Of a stretch of 8,285 nt of DNA, positions 1 to 6,472 are shown one piece after another; the first letter of the stretch is position 1; every line of letters begins with the position of its first letter. The position numbers were made by a program, and so were the translations under genes. The notes beneath the pieces are model-generated. The model searched no databases. It was not told the origin of the DNA and saw nothing but the letters and a program-made list of their open reading frames with translations. Source of the stretch: Actinomycetes bacterium (GTDB lineage Bacteria > Actinomycetota > Aquicultoria > CAJVYJ01 > JAUVQD01); the NCBI GenBank assembly GCA_030598355.1, contig JAUVQD010000046.1, forward strand, positions 1-8,285, given 5' to 3'.

Positions 1-422
1 GTCTCTAGCCGGAGCTTGTGCCGCGCTTCCTGTTTGGCCAGGAATTCAAAGAGTTTCTTGAAGTCGGGGTCGCTCGAGTGCTTGGCCAACCCGTTATACA
101 AGGAATGCGAATGCTCCTCACTTTTCATAGCTAAGACCAGAATGTCCTGGTATGTCATGTCAGGCGAATAGGCGACATCGCGCAGGTAATCGCTTATTTT
201 TAAGTCGGGAACTGGTTTACCGGAGGTCTCTTTGATCTTGCTGAAATCAAGTTTCTTTAAGGCCTCATAGTGCTTGCCTTCTTGTTCCGCCAGTTCTGTG
301 AAGATATCTGTTGCGCGGTATGATTCAATTCTATTCGCTAAACTCTCGTAAAGGGCTTGAGCTTCAGCTTCTTTCTCGAGCGCGAAATCAACTATTCCTT
401 TGAAAGTATTAGTATTCTCCAT
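1..422 (-). CDS. Rubrerythrin-like ferritin-family protein (partial, C-terminus off the left edge)
   Basis: Reading leftward from an ATG at 422, 140 codons are open with no stop before the window edge, so the C-terminus is missing. The protein shows the duplicated four-helix di-iron pattern of the rubrerythrin/ferritin-like family: E18-x6-Y25 followed by E48-x2-H51, then E102-x6-Y109 followed by E132-x2-H135. These residues are the expected carboxylate and histidine iron ligands, in two half-repeats separated by a linker (about residues 60-76). Family members are cytosolic and act in peroxide reduction or iron handling, typically in anaerobes and microaerophiles. Whether a C-terminal rubredoxin domain follows cannot be seen. 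The start is fixed by AGGAGG at 428-433, 5 bases upstream. The gene lies 78 bases downstream of the carbamoyltransferase on the same strand but has its own candidate promoter. Family is confident; substrate is not. Confidence 0.88.
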   Translation of the reverse strand, partial: MENTNTFKGIVDFALEKEAEAQALYESLANRIESYRATDIFTELAEQEGKHYEALKKLDFSKIKETSGKPVPDLKISDYLRDVAYSPDMTYQDILVLAMKSEEHSHSLYNGLAKHSSDPDFKKLFEFLAKQEARHKLRLE

Positions 423-427
423 TTTGT

Positions 428-433
428 CCTCCT
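428..433 (-). promoter_or_regulatory. Ribosome binding site of the ferritin-family gene
   Basis: On the minus strand AGGAGG stands 5 bases before the ATG at 422. It is one of the two strongest Shine-Dalgarno sequences in the window and decides the start of this edge-truncated gene. Confidence 0.8.
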
Positions 434-461
434 ATGCATGCGCTTGGCTGGCATTGTCTAG

Positions 462-490
462 ATTATCAGTATTTACCATTGTTAATGCAA
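462..490 (-). promoter_or_regulatory. Candidate sigma-A type promoter of the ferritin-family gene
   Basis: On the minus strand TTGCAT (485-490) is followed after exactly 17 bases by GATAAT (462-467). The -10 matches 5 of 6 consensus bases and the -35 matches 3 of 6. Transcription would start near 455, giving a leader of about 33 bases that includes the ribosome binding site. This suggests the ferritin-family gene can be expressed separately from the carbamoyltransferase upstream. No terminator hairpin was seen between the two genes, so read-through is also possible. Confidence 0.45.
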
Positions 491-500
491 GGGTCTTAGG

Positions 501-2177
501 TCATTTGTCTTTCTCGATGACATAGCTACCCATTACCAGACAATCCATCCCGGAAGCCTTAAAAGTTGAGATAGCATCGGCTGGTGTCTGTACAATGGGT
601 TCACCCTGGACATTAAAAGATGTATTTAAGACAACAGGAACATCGGTCGCTTTCCGAAACTCATCAATAAGTTTCCAAAATTTGGGATTAGTTTCTTTAG
701 ATACCGTCTGGACTCTCGCCGTACCGTCAACATGGGTCACTGAAGGAATTGAAGATTGTTTGCTCTTCTTGATAGTTTGGACCAAGAGCATAAAAGGAGA
801 AGGGTGGTAATTTTCGACATACTCTGCCGCGTAATCTTCAAGAATCGCTGGGGCAAAAGGCCGGAATGATTCTCTCTTTTTAATCTTCAAGTTGACGATG
901 TCTTTAGTCTCGGACAAAGTCGCGTTTGCCAGGATGCTTCGATTTCCCAGCGCCCGTGGACCAGCTTCAGCGCGCCCCTGAAACCAGCCGACAATCTTCC
1001 CGTCAACTAATCGGCTCGCTGCGTATTTATCAATATCCGCGGGCTTGTTGTGATTGAGACCCTTGGATTTGAGAGCTTGAACTATTTCTTTGTCGTCGAA
1101 TTCGGGGCCCAGGTAGGCGTGGGACATTGGTTCTTGACGGTCCTTGCCCAAAACCACATTCCACAAATAATAAGCGGCACCGAGAGCGTTACCGGCGTCT
1201 CCGGCGGCGGGTTGAATGAAAATATTATCAAAGTTGCCCTCTTCTAAAATATAGGCGTTCATGCAGCTATTCAGAGCAACTCCACCTGATAAGCAGAGGT
1301 TTTTTGATTTAGTTGCACCTGCCAGAAAATTCGCCAGACTTAAACCGGTTTTTTCAGTGATTGCCTGAACCGCAGCGGCGATATCCTTGTGTCGAAGTCC
1401 AATTTCCTCTCCAGCAAATCGATTTGGTCCAAAAACGTTTATGAAACTCGAGTTATACCAACCCTTTTTCAGGTGGTAGGTGAAATAGTGCAGGTCAACC
1501 TCAAAGCCTCCCTTATTGTCATTTCTAATCAAATGCTTGAATTTATTAAAATATGTAGAATTTCCATAAGGGGCAAGACCCATTACTTTGCCCTCGTCGG
1601 AGTTCGGCCTAAAGCCCAAGTAAGCGGTTATAGCGGCATAAACCTCGCCGAGGGAATGTGGCTGTCGCACCGAAGTAATAGCTTGCAGAGTGTTCCCTTT
1701 ACCTGAGCCCAGCCAAGTGGACAGATAGTCGCCACCGCGGTCGATTGAAAGGACAGCGGCTTCATCGAAAGGCGAAGCAAAAAAAGCCGACGCGGCGTGC
1801 GCTTCATGATGGCCGACAAAAACCACTTTACCGATGTAGCCTTGGCCTAGGCGAAAATAGGGTTTCTTTAGGTATAGACTTAAATCGACCGCCGGTTGAA
1901 TAAAGAGTCGGCGCCAGCTTCCAGGCAGATGGCGGAAGATGTCAGCCATGGCCCTGCCAAAATCTTGAAGCGGCTGGTGCGCAAATCCGACAAGATCAAT
2001 ATCGCTAATATCAATACCCGCTGTTTCCAAACAGTAGTTGATGCTTTGAAAAGGAAAACCCTTAGTGTGTTTGTCACGGTTAAACCGTTCTTCCTCCGCA
2101 AAGGCCACAAGTTTGCCATCGGATAGCAAGCAAGCTGATGTATCGTGCGAGAAACAATTAACACCTAAAATGTTCAA
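501..2177 (-). CDS. Carbamoyltransferase, NodU/CmcH/TobZ family
   Basis: This 558-residue protein has the full length and both halves of the family. The N-terminal Kae1-like part carries H11 in SHDTSA, the EERFNR segment near residue 28, the metal-binding H123-x3-H127 motif, D146 in a glycine-rich turn, the EGKVMGLAPYG block (195-205), SGGVALN (297-303) and PAAGDAGNALGAA (323-335). The C-terminal part carries GRAEAGPRALGNRSIL (401-416), RESFRPFAPAIL (435-446) and LNTSFNVQGEP (517-527). Such cytosolic enzymes move a carbamoyl group from carbamoyl phosphate, via a carbamoyl-adenylate, to a hydroxyl on a sugar or natural product. The acceptor cannot be read from sequence, and no Nod-factor or antibiotic genes are nearby; a surface glycan or glycolipid is possible but unproven. 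The start is TTG at 2177 with AGGAGA 5 bases upstream, and the protein begins directly with the conserved MNILGVN strand. The gene is divergent from the phosphatidyltransferase operon. Confidence 0.95.
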   Translation of the reverse strand: MNILGVNCFSHDTSACLLSDGKLVAFAEEERFNRDKHTKGFPFQSINYCLETAGIDISDIDLVGFAHQPLQDFGRAMADIFRHLPGSWRRLFIQPAVDLSLYLKKPYFRLGQGYIGKVVFVGHHEAHAASAFFASPFDEAAVLSIDRGGDYLSTWLGSGKGNTLQAITSVRQPHSLGEVYAAITAYLGFRPNSDEGKVMGLAPYGNSTYFNKFKHLIRNDNKGGFEVDLHYFTYHLKKGWYNSSFINVFGPNRFAGEEIGLRHKDIAAAVQAITEKTGLSLANFLAGATKSKNLCLSGGVALNSCMNAYILEEGNFDNIFIQPAAGDAGNALGAAYYLWNVVLGKDRQEPMSHAYLGPEFDDKEIVQALKSKGLNHNKPADIDKYAASRLVDGKIVGWFQGRAEAGPRALGNRSILANATLSETKDIVNLKIKKRESFRPFAPAILEDYAAEYVENYHPSPFMLLVQTIKKSKQSSIPSVTHVDGTARVQTVSKETNPKFWKLIDEFRKATDVPVVLNTSFNVQGEPIVQTPADAISTFKASGMDCLVMGSYVIEKDK

Positions 2178-2182
2178 TACGA

Positions 2183-2188
2183 TCTCCT
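2183..2188 (-). promoter_or_regulatory. Ribosome binding site supporting the TTG start of the carbamoyltransferase
   Basis: AGGAGA on the minus strand lies 5 bases before the TTG at 2177. It supports TTG as the real start, which is also where the conserved family N-terminus begins. Confidence 0.75.
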
Positions 2189-2212
2189 ATAAGTTAAAAA
2201 GCCATGACCAAT

Positions 2213-2228
2213 CCTAACAAAAGTTAGG
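2213..2228. promoter_or_regulatory. Perfect inverted repeat (operator or 5' stem-loop) in the carbamoyltransferase leader
   Basis: CCTAAC and GTTAGG form a perfect 6-base-pair dyad around a 4-base AAAA centre, extendable by one T-G pair. On the minus strand it begins just downstream of the candidate -10 at 2236-2241, so it would cover the transcription start or form a stem-loop at the extreme 5' end of the mRNA. No U-tract follows it in either direction, which argues against an intrinsic terminator. An operator or an mRNA-stabilising hairpin are the likelier readings. Confidence 0.45.
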
Positions 2229-2235
2229 GCTGTCT

Positions 2236-2244
2236 AATATACCA
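2236..2244 (-). promoter_or_regulatory. Candidate extended -10 promoter of the carbamoyltransferase
   Basis: The minus strand reads TGG then TATATT, an extended -10 pattern (TGn directly before the hexamer). The hexamer at the usual 17-base distance upstream is a poor -35 (AAAACA), as is common for extended -10 promoters. Start of transcription would be near 2229, with a leader of about 52 bases. Confidence 0.4.
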
Positions 2245-2303
2245 ATTAGCGTAGAAACTGTTTTTTACGGTTCATTTTCTATATTCTATCGGTGCATGAG
2301 CGG

Positions 2304-2332
2304 TTGCTTGACTTGCCATTTTCGGATAAACT
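2304..2332 (+). promoter_or_regulatory. Weak candidate promoter of the plus-strand operon
   Basis: TTGCTT (2304-2309) and TAAACT (2327-2332) are separated by 17 bases. They match the consensus at 3 and 4 of 6 positions. Transcription would start near 2339, only about 18 bases before the GTG start, giving a very short leader. Other AT-rich hexamers around 2278-2290 could serve instead, so this is tentative. Confidence 0.28.
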
Positions 2333-2356
2333 TAGCTCAATGGGTTTGAAAACCGG

Positions 2357-2881
2357 GTGATTATTAATAATATAGCGAACGCGCTGACTATTCTTCGCTT
2401 GCTACTAATTCCCGTAATTTTTCAACTTATCATCAATGGTTCGATTTGGGCTTTTGTAGTCTTTGGTATCGCTGCGCTAACAGATATGCTGGACGGCCAA
2501 ATGGCCCGGCGGACCAACCGGGTTACGGAATTCGGAAAGCTTTTAGATCCTTTCGTGGACAGACTTTTCATATCTGGCGTGGTGGTGGCCTTATTTTTGA
2601 AGCAGGCACAACCTCCTTTGTGGGCGATAGCGACACTACTGACCAGAGATCTAATAATATTGATTGGTTCGGCTTGGTTGAAATTACGAGGGCGCGAAAT
2701 AGACGTCACTTTTCTTGGTAAGAGTGCCACGGCAACCTTATCAGTTGCTATATTTATAATGGTTGCCGGACTTGATTTTGGGATTTGGGTCTTCTACCTG
2801 GGCTTAATACTTTACTTGGGCTCTGGTTTTGATTATTTAGCAAGGGGTAAAAACCTTGTATATTCCATCTCAAGAAAATAA
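2357..2881 (+). CDS. pgsA: CDP-alcohol phosphatidyltransferase, probable phosphatidylglycerophosphate synthase
   Basis: The 174-residue integral membrane protein contains the complete CDP-alcohol phosphatidyltransferase signature: D43-x2-D46-G-x2-A-R, G60, D64 and D68. The four aspartates bind the two metal ions and the catalytic aspartate is D68. The N-terminal NIANALTILRLLLIP segment is typical of PgsA enzymes, and several hydrophobic helices follow the signature. PgsA joins CDP-diacylglycerol to glycerol-3-phosphate in anionic phospholipid synthesis. Substrate assignment within this superfamily is uncertain; position before the DUF881/DUF1290 genes matches mycobacterial pgsA2. An in-frame TAG at 2333-2335 leaves GTG at 2357 as the only start that keeps the conserved N-terminus. 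No clear ribosome binding site precedes it; a six-codon reading frame ends across the start codon instead. It is the first gene of a five-gene operon. Confidence 0.87.
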   Translation: MIINNIANALTILRLLLIPVIFQLIINGSIWAFVVFGIAALTDMLDGQMARRTNRVTEFGKLLDPFVDRLFISGVVVALFLKQAQPPLWAIATLLTRDLIILIGSAWLKLRGREIDVTFLGKSATATLSVAIFIMVAGLDFGIWVFYLGLILYLGSGFDYLARGKNLVYSISRK

Positions 2882-2899
2882 TTTAATGGAGGGTAATCT

Positions 2900-5392
2900 T
2901 TGAAAGCGGTTGTCATGGCTGGAGGAGAGGGAACTCGGCTGCGTCCCTTGACAAGCAACCAGCCCAAACCTAGGGTGCCAATATTTAATCAACCGATAAT
3001 GGAATACATTGTCGAGCTTCTTAAAAGCCACAGGCTTACCGATATCGTAGTTACGCTACAGTTTATGCCTCAAATGATAAAGAACTACTTTGGAGATGGC
3101 TCGGATATCGGTGTTAATTTAAGCTACGCCGTTGAGCAACAGCCGCTGGGTACGGCGGGGAGCGTCAAGAATGCGCAAGACCATCTAAAGGGAACCTTTC
3201 TCGTTATAAGCGGCGACGCCTTAACAGATATCGACCTGAAAAAACTGATCAAATTTCACAAAAGCAAAAGGGCGATGGCGACGATTGCCTTAACTCGAAA
3301 AAAGAATCCACTTGAGTTTGGCGTCGTCATTGCCAATGAAGATGGTCAAATAGAAAGATTTCTAGAGAAACCGACCTGGGGAGAGATATTCTCAGATACG
3401 GTTAATACCGGTATATATGTTCTTGAGCCGGAGATATTTTCTTACATACCAGAAGGCGAGAGCGTCGATTTTTCTAAAGACGTTTTCCCTAAAGCGTTGG
3501 CAGACGGTAAACCTCTCTATGGATACGTGGCTGACGGTTACTGGTGTGACATTGGCAACTATGAACAATATGTTCAGGCCCACCAGGAGCTCATGGCCGG
3601 TATGGCTAATATACAACCTCCGGGAATTAAAACCAGAAACGACATATGGGTAGGTGAAGGCGCTTATATTGATCCATCAGCAGACATCGACGGCCCGGTG
3701 GTAATAGGGCCGCATGTGCGGGTGGAAAAGGATGTCGAGGTTCATGAGTTCTCAGTGGTCGGGTCAAACGTGGTCCTTAAGGAAGGCGCTCATGTACATC
3801 GTTCAATAATCTGGGAAAACACGTACGTTGGCGCTCAAGCCCATTTGCACGGTTGCGTTGTGGGAAAGAATTGCGATATTAAATCGGGCGTTAGAGTCGA
3901 TCAAGGCGTCGTTGTTGGCGATGAATGTGTTATCGGGGAAAACGCCATCATAAATCATGATGTCAAAATCTATCCTTTTAAGATGGTTGACAGCGGAGCG
4001 ACGATCAATACCAGTATTATTTGGGAAACTCGAGGGATGCGCAGCCTGTTTGGTAAAGAAGGCGTTACCGGTTTAGTTGGTGTTGATATCACCCCTGATT
4101 TGGCTGTGCGTTTAGCTATGGCATATGGGAGCTCCATGGCCAAGGGTACGGAAATTGTCGTCAGCAGCGATATAAGCCGGGCTTCCCGAATGATCAAAAG
4201 AGCGATAATGGCGGGGTTAAACGCGACCGGCATTAATAGCCGAGACCTGAGAGTTGTGCCGGCGCCTGTCAATAGATTTAATGTTCACACAAGAAGAGGT
4301 CTCGGTGGCATTCACATTCGGATTTTGGAAAATGATCCACAGATGGTCTGCATCAATTTTTTTGATTCATCAGGGCTTAATCTAAAAGAAAGCGATCGCC
4401 GCAAGATCGAAAGATGTTTCTTTAGGGGAGATTTTAGGCGCGTTTACTATACGGAAATTGGAAGAGAGATATATTCAGCCCGGGGCCGTGAATATTACAC
4501 CGACGGCCTTATAAGGGCTATCGATGCCAGACTCATCAGCCAAAGCAACTTCAAGCTCATTGTTGATTTCGCTCACGGGGGCGCCTCATTGACCTTCCCC
4601 GCGCTTTTTGGGGATCTTGATTGCGAGATAGTTTCATTGAACGCGTTTACGGAGGAGAGCAAAATAGCGGTTTTGCCGGAATCACTCGATCAGAGCCTAA
4701 CCAAACTTGAGCAAACGGTCAAAGTTTTCAAGGCTGACCTAGGCGTTTTTATCGAGAATGCCGGAGAGAAGGTTCATATTATTGATGATCAAGGAAATCG
4801 CTTGTCCTTAAATCAAGCGCTCATGGTGCTCGTCTCGTTGATGGCTAAGCATGGGGGCAAAGGAAAGATAGCCGTTCCATTGTCAGTGCCAAATATGGCT
4901 GAGAAAATTGGTAAGGGTGCGGAACGGATCATCATGAGAACAAAGATGAGCAGGCAAGCGCTGATGGTTGCCGCCAACCGCCGGGACGTCATGTTTGCCG
5001 GAGACCAAGATGGCGGTTACATTTTCCCGAAGTTTATGCCTTTTTTTGACGCGGCAATGACTCTCTGTCAGCTTCTGGAGCTTCTGGCAAAAGAAGGAAA
5101 ACCATTATCTGAAATACGCAAGGATTTTGGTGAAGCTTCATTATCGCAAAAAAGCATTTATTGCTCTTGGGAGCAAAAAGGCTTGGTAATGAGGAAATTG
5201 ATTGAAAAAGCTAAAGATAAGAATGTTGAGATGATAGACGGTATTAAGATTCATGAAGATAACGGCTGGGTCCTTGTCATACCCGATCAGGAACAGCCGC
5301 TCTTTCAAATCTACGCAGAAGCAGAAAAAAACTCGACCGCTGAAACCAAAGTTGATGATATCATCAACTTTATTAAATCAATTGTAACGTAA
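2900..5392 (+). CDS. Sugar nucleotidyltransferase / left-handed beta-helix / phosphomannomutase-like fusion (mannose-1-phosphate guanylyltransferase type)
   Basis: This 830-residue protein has three parts. Residues 1-232 are a nucleotidyltransferase with the AGGEGTRLRPLT loop (7-18), K23, GDALTD (105-110) and EKP (156-158), predicted to form an NDP-hexose, usually GDP-mannose, from the sugar-1-phosphate. Residues about 245-375 are a left-handed beta-helix of hexapeptide repeats rich in V/I-G. Residues about 385-830 resemble phosphomannomutase/phosphoglucomutase, but the loop that normally holds the phosphoserine (TASHNP) is GGIHIRILENDP (469-480) and the metal loop (DGDADR) is IENAGEK (618-624). 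The mutase half therefore looks inactive and may bind ligand or assist assembly. The start is TTG at 2900 with GGAGGG 6 bases upstream (2888-2893), at the conserved MKAVVMAGG. It lies 18 bases after the phosphatidyltransferase and 10 before DUF881. Nucleotide and sugar specificity are inferred from family only; UDP- or ADP-hexose is possible. Confidence 0.9.
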   Translation: MKAVVMAGGEGTRLRPLTSNQPKPRVPIFNQPIMEYIVELLKSHRLTDIVVTLQFMPQMIKNYFGDGSDIGVNLSYAVEQQPLGTAGSVKNAQDHLKGTFLVISGDALTDIDLKKLIKFHKSKRAMATIALTRKKNPLEFGVVIANEDGQIERFLEKPTWGEIFSDTVNTGIYVLEPEIFSYIPEGESVDFSKDVFPKALADGKPLYGYVADGYWCDIGNYEQYVQAHQELMAGMANIQPPGIKTRNDIWVGEGAYIDPSADIDGPVVIGPHVRVEKDVEVHEFSVVGSNVVLKEGAHVHRSIIWENTYVGAQAHLHGCVVGKNCDIKSGVRVDQGVVVGDECVIGENAIINHDVKIYPFKMVDSGATINTSIIWETRGMRSLFGKEGVTGLVGVDITPDLAVRLAMAYGSSMAKGTEIVVSSDISRASRMIKRAIMAGLNATGINSRDLRVVPAPVNRFNVHTRRGLGGIHIRILENDPQMVCINFFDSSGLNLKESDRRKIERCFFRGDFRRVYYTEIGREIYSARGREYYTDGLIRAIDARLISQSNFKLIVDFAHGGASLTFPALFGDLDCEIVSLNAFTEESKIAVLPESLDQSLTKLEQTVKVFKADLGVFIENAGEKVHIIDDQGNRLSLNQALMVLVSLMAKHGGKGKIAVPLSVPNMAEKIGKGAERIIMRTKMSRQALMVAANRRDVMFAGDQDGGYIFPKFMPFFDAAMTLCQLLELLAKEGKPLSEIRKDFGEASLSQKSIYCSWEQKGLVMRKLIEKAKDKNVEMIDGIKIHEDNGWVLVIPDQEQPLFQIYAEAEKNSTAETKVDDIINFIKSIVT

Positions 5393-5402
5393 AGGTGAAG
5401 CG

Positions 5403-6125
5403 GTGGGCGCGAGACTTGGTAGATGGCATATATCGTTAGCATTGGTCTTTGTGATCCTCGGTTTTTTGCTGTCAACAGCTTTTAATACTCAACGTTTAAT
5501 TGGAGAGCGTTCACGACCTCGGAAGCAGAACCTAATTGATTTCATAAAAGCAAGGCGTAATGAGCGCAGCAGCTTAGGAAAAGAATTAGTTGAGCGAAGG
5601 ACTGAGCTTGAACTTCAAGGTTCCAGAATTGCTGGTAGTCAAGATGTTTTTACGGCCTATGGAGAAAAGCTTGAGGGATTGAGATTGCGGTCCGGTCTGA
5701 CTCCGGTCAAAGGTCCGGGCTTGGAAGTGGTTTTGCGGGACGCTCCGAGAATACCGACCGGGGCGGATCCCGGAAATTTTCTTATTCACGACTATGACTT
5801 GCAAATCATAGTTAACGCGCTTTGGCGTGGCGGGGCTGAAGCAATAGCGATAAACGGAGAGCGATTGGCGGCCGGGACAGGTATTAGATCGGCCGGGAGC
5901 GCTATTTTGATTAATTCAAAGCCACAGGGAGAGCCCTACCGAATTAAGGCAATCGGGGGCACAAAAGCGTTGGCAGCGATATTAAAGAAAGACAACGACG
6001 CCAGACTGCTGGTAAGTGGCTACTCTCAGAAATATGGATTAGTAGTTAAGGTTATGACTAAGAAAGTCTTGAAATTGCCGCCTTACTATGGAAGCACAAA
6101 ACTAACTAGCCTTAAGGAGGAATAA
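5403..6125 (+). CDS. DUF881 family membrane-anchored protein, first copy (YlxW/YlxX-like)
   Basis: The 240-residue protein has one N-terminal transmembrane helix (about 9-27) after a short basic head, then a charged, probably coiled-coil stretch (30-88), then the DUF881 domain. The domain shows GPGLEVVLRDAP (104-115), HDYDLQIIVNALWRGGAEAIAING (129-152) and YRIKAIG (179-185). It is predicted to be anchored in the cytoplasmic membrane with the domain outside. The biochemical function is unknown; the Bacillus relatives YlxW and YlxX are encoded between divIB and ftsA. The start is GTG at 5403, with AAGGTGA (5392-5398) overlapping the end of the preceding gene. Its stop TAA shares one base with the ATG of the DUF1290 gene. 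It is paralogous to the gene at 6473, with matching GPG, AIAING and YRI-AIG blocks. Confidence 0.9.
   Translation: MGARLGRWHISLALVFVILGFLLSTAFNTQRLIGERSRPRKQNLIDFIKARRNERSSLGKELVERRTELELQGSRIAGSQDVFTAYGEKLEGLRLRSGLTPVKGPGLEVVLRDAPRIPTGADPGNFLIHDYDLQIIVNALWRGGAEAIAINGERLAAGTGIRSAGSAILINSKPQGEPYRIKAIGGTKALAAILKKDNDARLLVSGYSQKYGLVVKVMTKKVLKLPPYYGSTKLTSLKEE
6114..6120 (+). promoter_or_regulatory. Strong ribosome binding site at the DUF881-DUF1290 junction
   Basis: AAGGAGG lies within the last codons of the first DUF881 gene, 4 bases before an ATG that overlaps the TAA by one base (TAATG). The arrangement implies translational coupling, and the strength of the site suggests the small membrane protein is made in larger amounts than its neighbours. 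Confidence 0.75.
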
Positions 6126-6463
6126 TGATACCTATTCTTGGCCTGGTTGCAGGCATTGCTTTAGGGCTAATATTGAATGTTCCCGTGCCTGCCTGGATGG
6201 CTCGCTATCTTGGCATAGCGCTACTGGCAGCCCTTGACAGCTCCTTTGGAGGTCTTCGCGCGAACCTGGAGGAGAGCTTTAATGAGCGGTTGTTTATCGG
6301 AGGTTTTCTCGTCAATACGACAATCGCCGGACTCATAGTTTACCTGGGAGATAATCTCGGGATAGAGATATATCTGGCGGCCGTGGTCGCGTTTGGCGTT
6401 CGTTTATTTCAAAACCTTGCGCTTATTCGCCGCCATTTCTTCAAGGTTCATCACTGGGAATAG
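6125..6463 (+). CDS. sbp: Small basic protein, DUF1290 family integral membrane protein
   Basis: The 112-residue protein is close to the usual family length. It is highly hydrophobic, with probable transmembrane segments at about 3-18, 25-41, 57-75 and 81-98, and a basic C-terminal tail (RRHFFKVHHW). The family block LDSSFGGLRANLEESFNERLF is recognisable at residues 37-57, in the loop after the second segment. Its function is not established; in Bacillus sbp lies directly before ftsA, and in actinobacteria it is consistently flanked by DUF881 genes, as here. The ATG start overlaps the upstream stop by one base and is preceded by AAGGAGG. The second DUF881 gene follows after 9 bases. Family assignment is firm and rests on sequence blocks plus context; any role in the envelope or division is inference from gene neighbourhood. 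Confidence 0.9.
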   Translation: MIPILGLVAGIALGLILNVPVPAWMARYLGIALLAALDSSFGGLRANLEESFNERLFIGGFLVNTTIAGLIVYLGDNLGIEIYLAAVVAFGVRLFQNLALIRRHFFKVHHWE

Positions 6464-6472
6464 GGCGTTTTA

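Noticed and set aside
1389..1706. 105-codon open frame on the plus strand
   Set aside because: It lies entirely antisense inside the carbamoyltransferase, whose family motifs cover the same bases; the translation shows no family resemblance.
2213..2228. Hairpin considered as an intrinsic terminator
   Set aside because: No T-run follows it on either strand and it lies between divergent genes, where a terminator would have nothing to end.
2422..2730. 102-codon open frame on the minus strand inside the phosphatidyltransferase gene
   Set aside because: Antisense to a gene with a complete catalytic signature; no ribosome binding site and no recognisable protein features.
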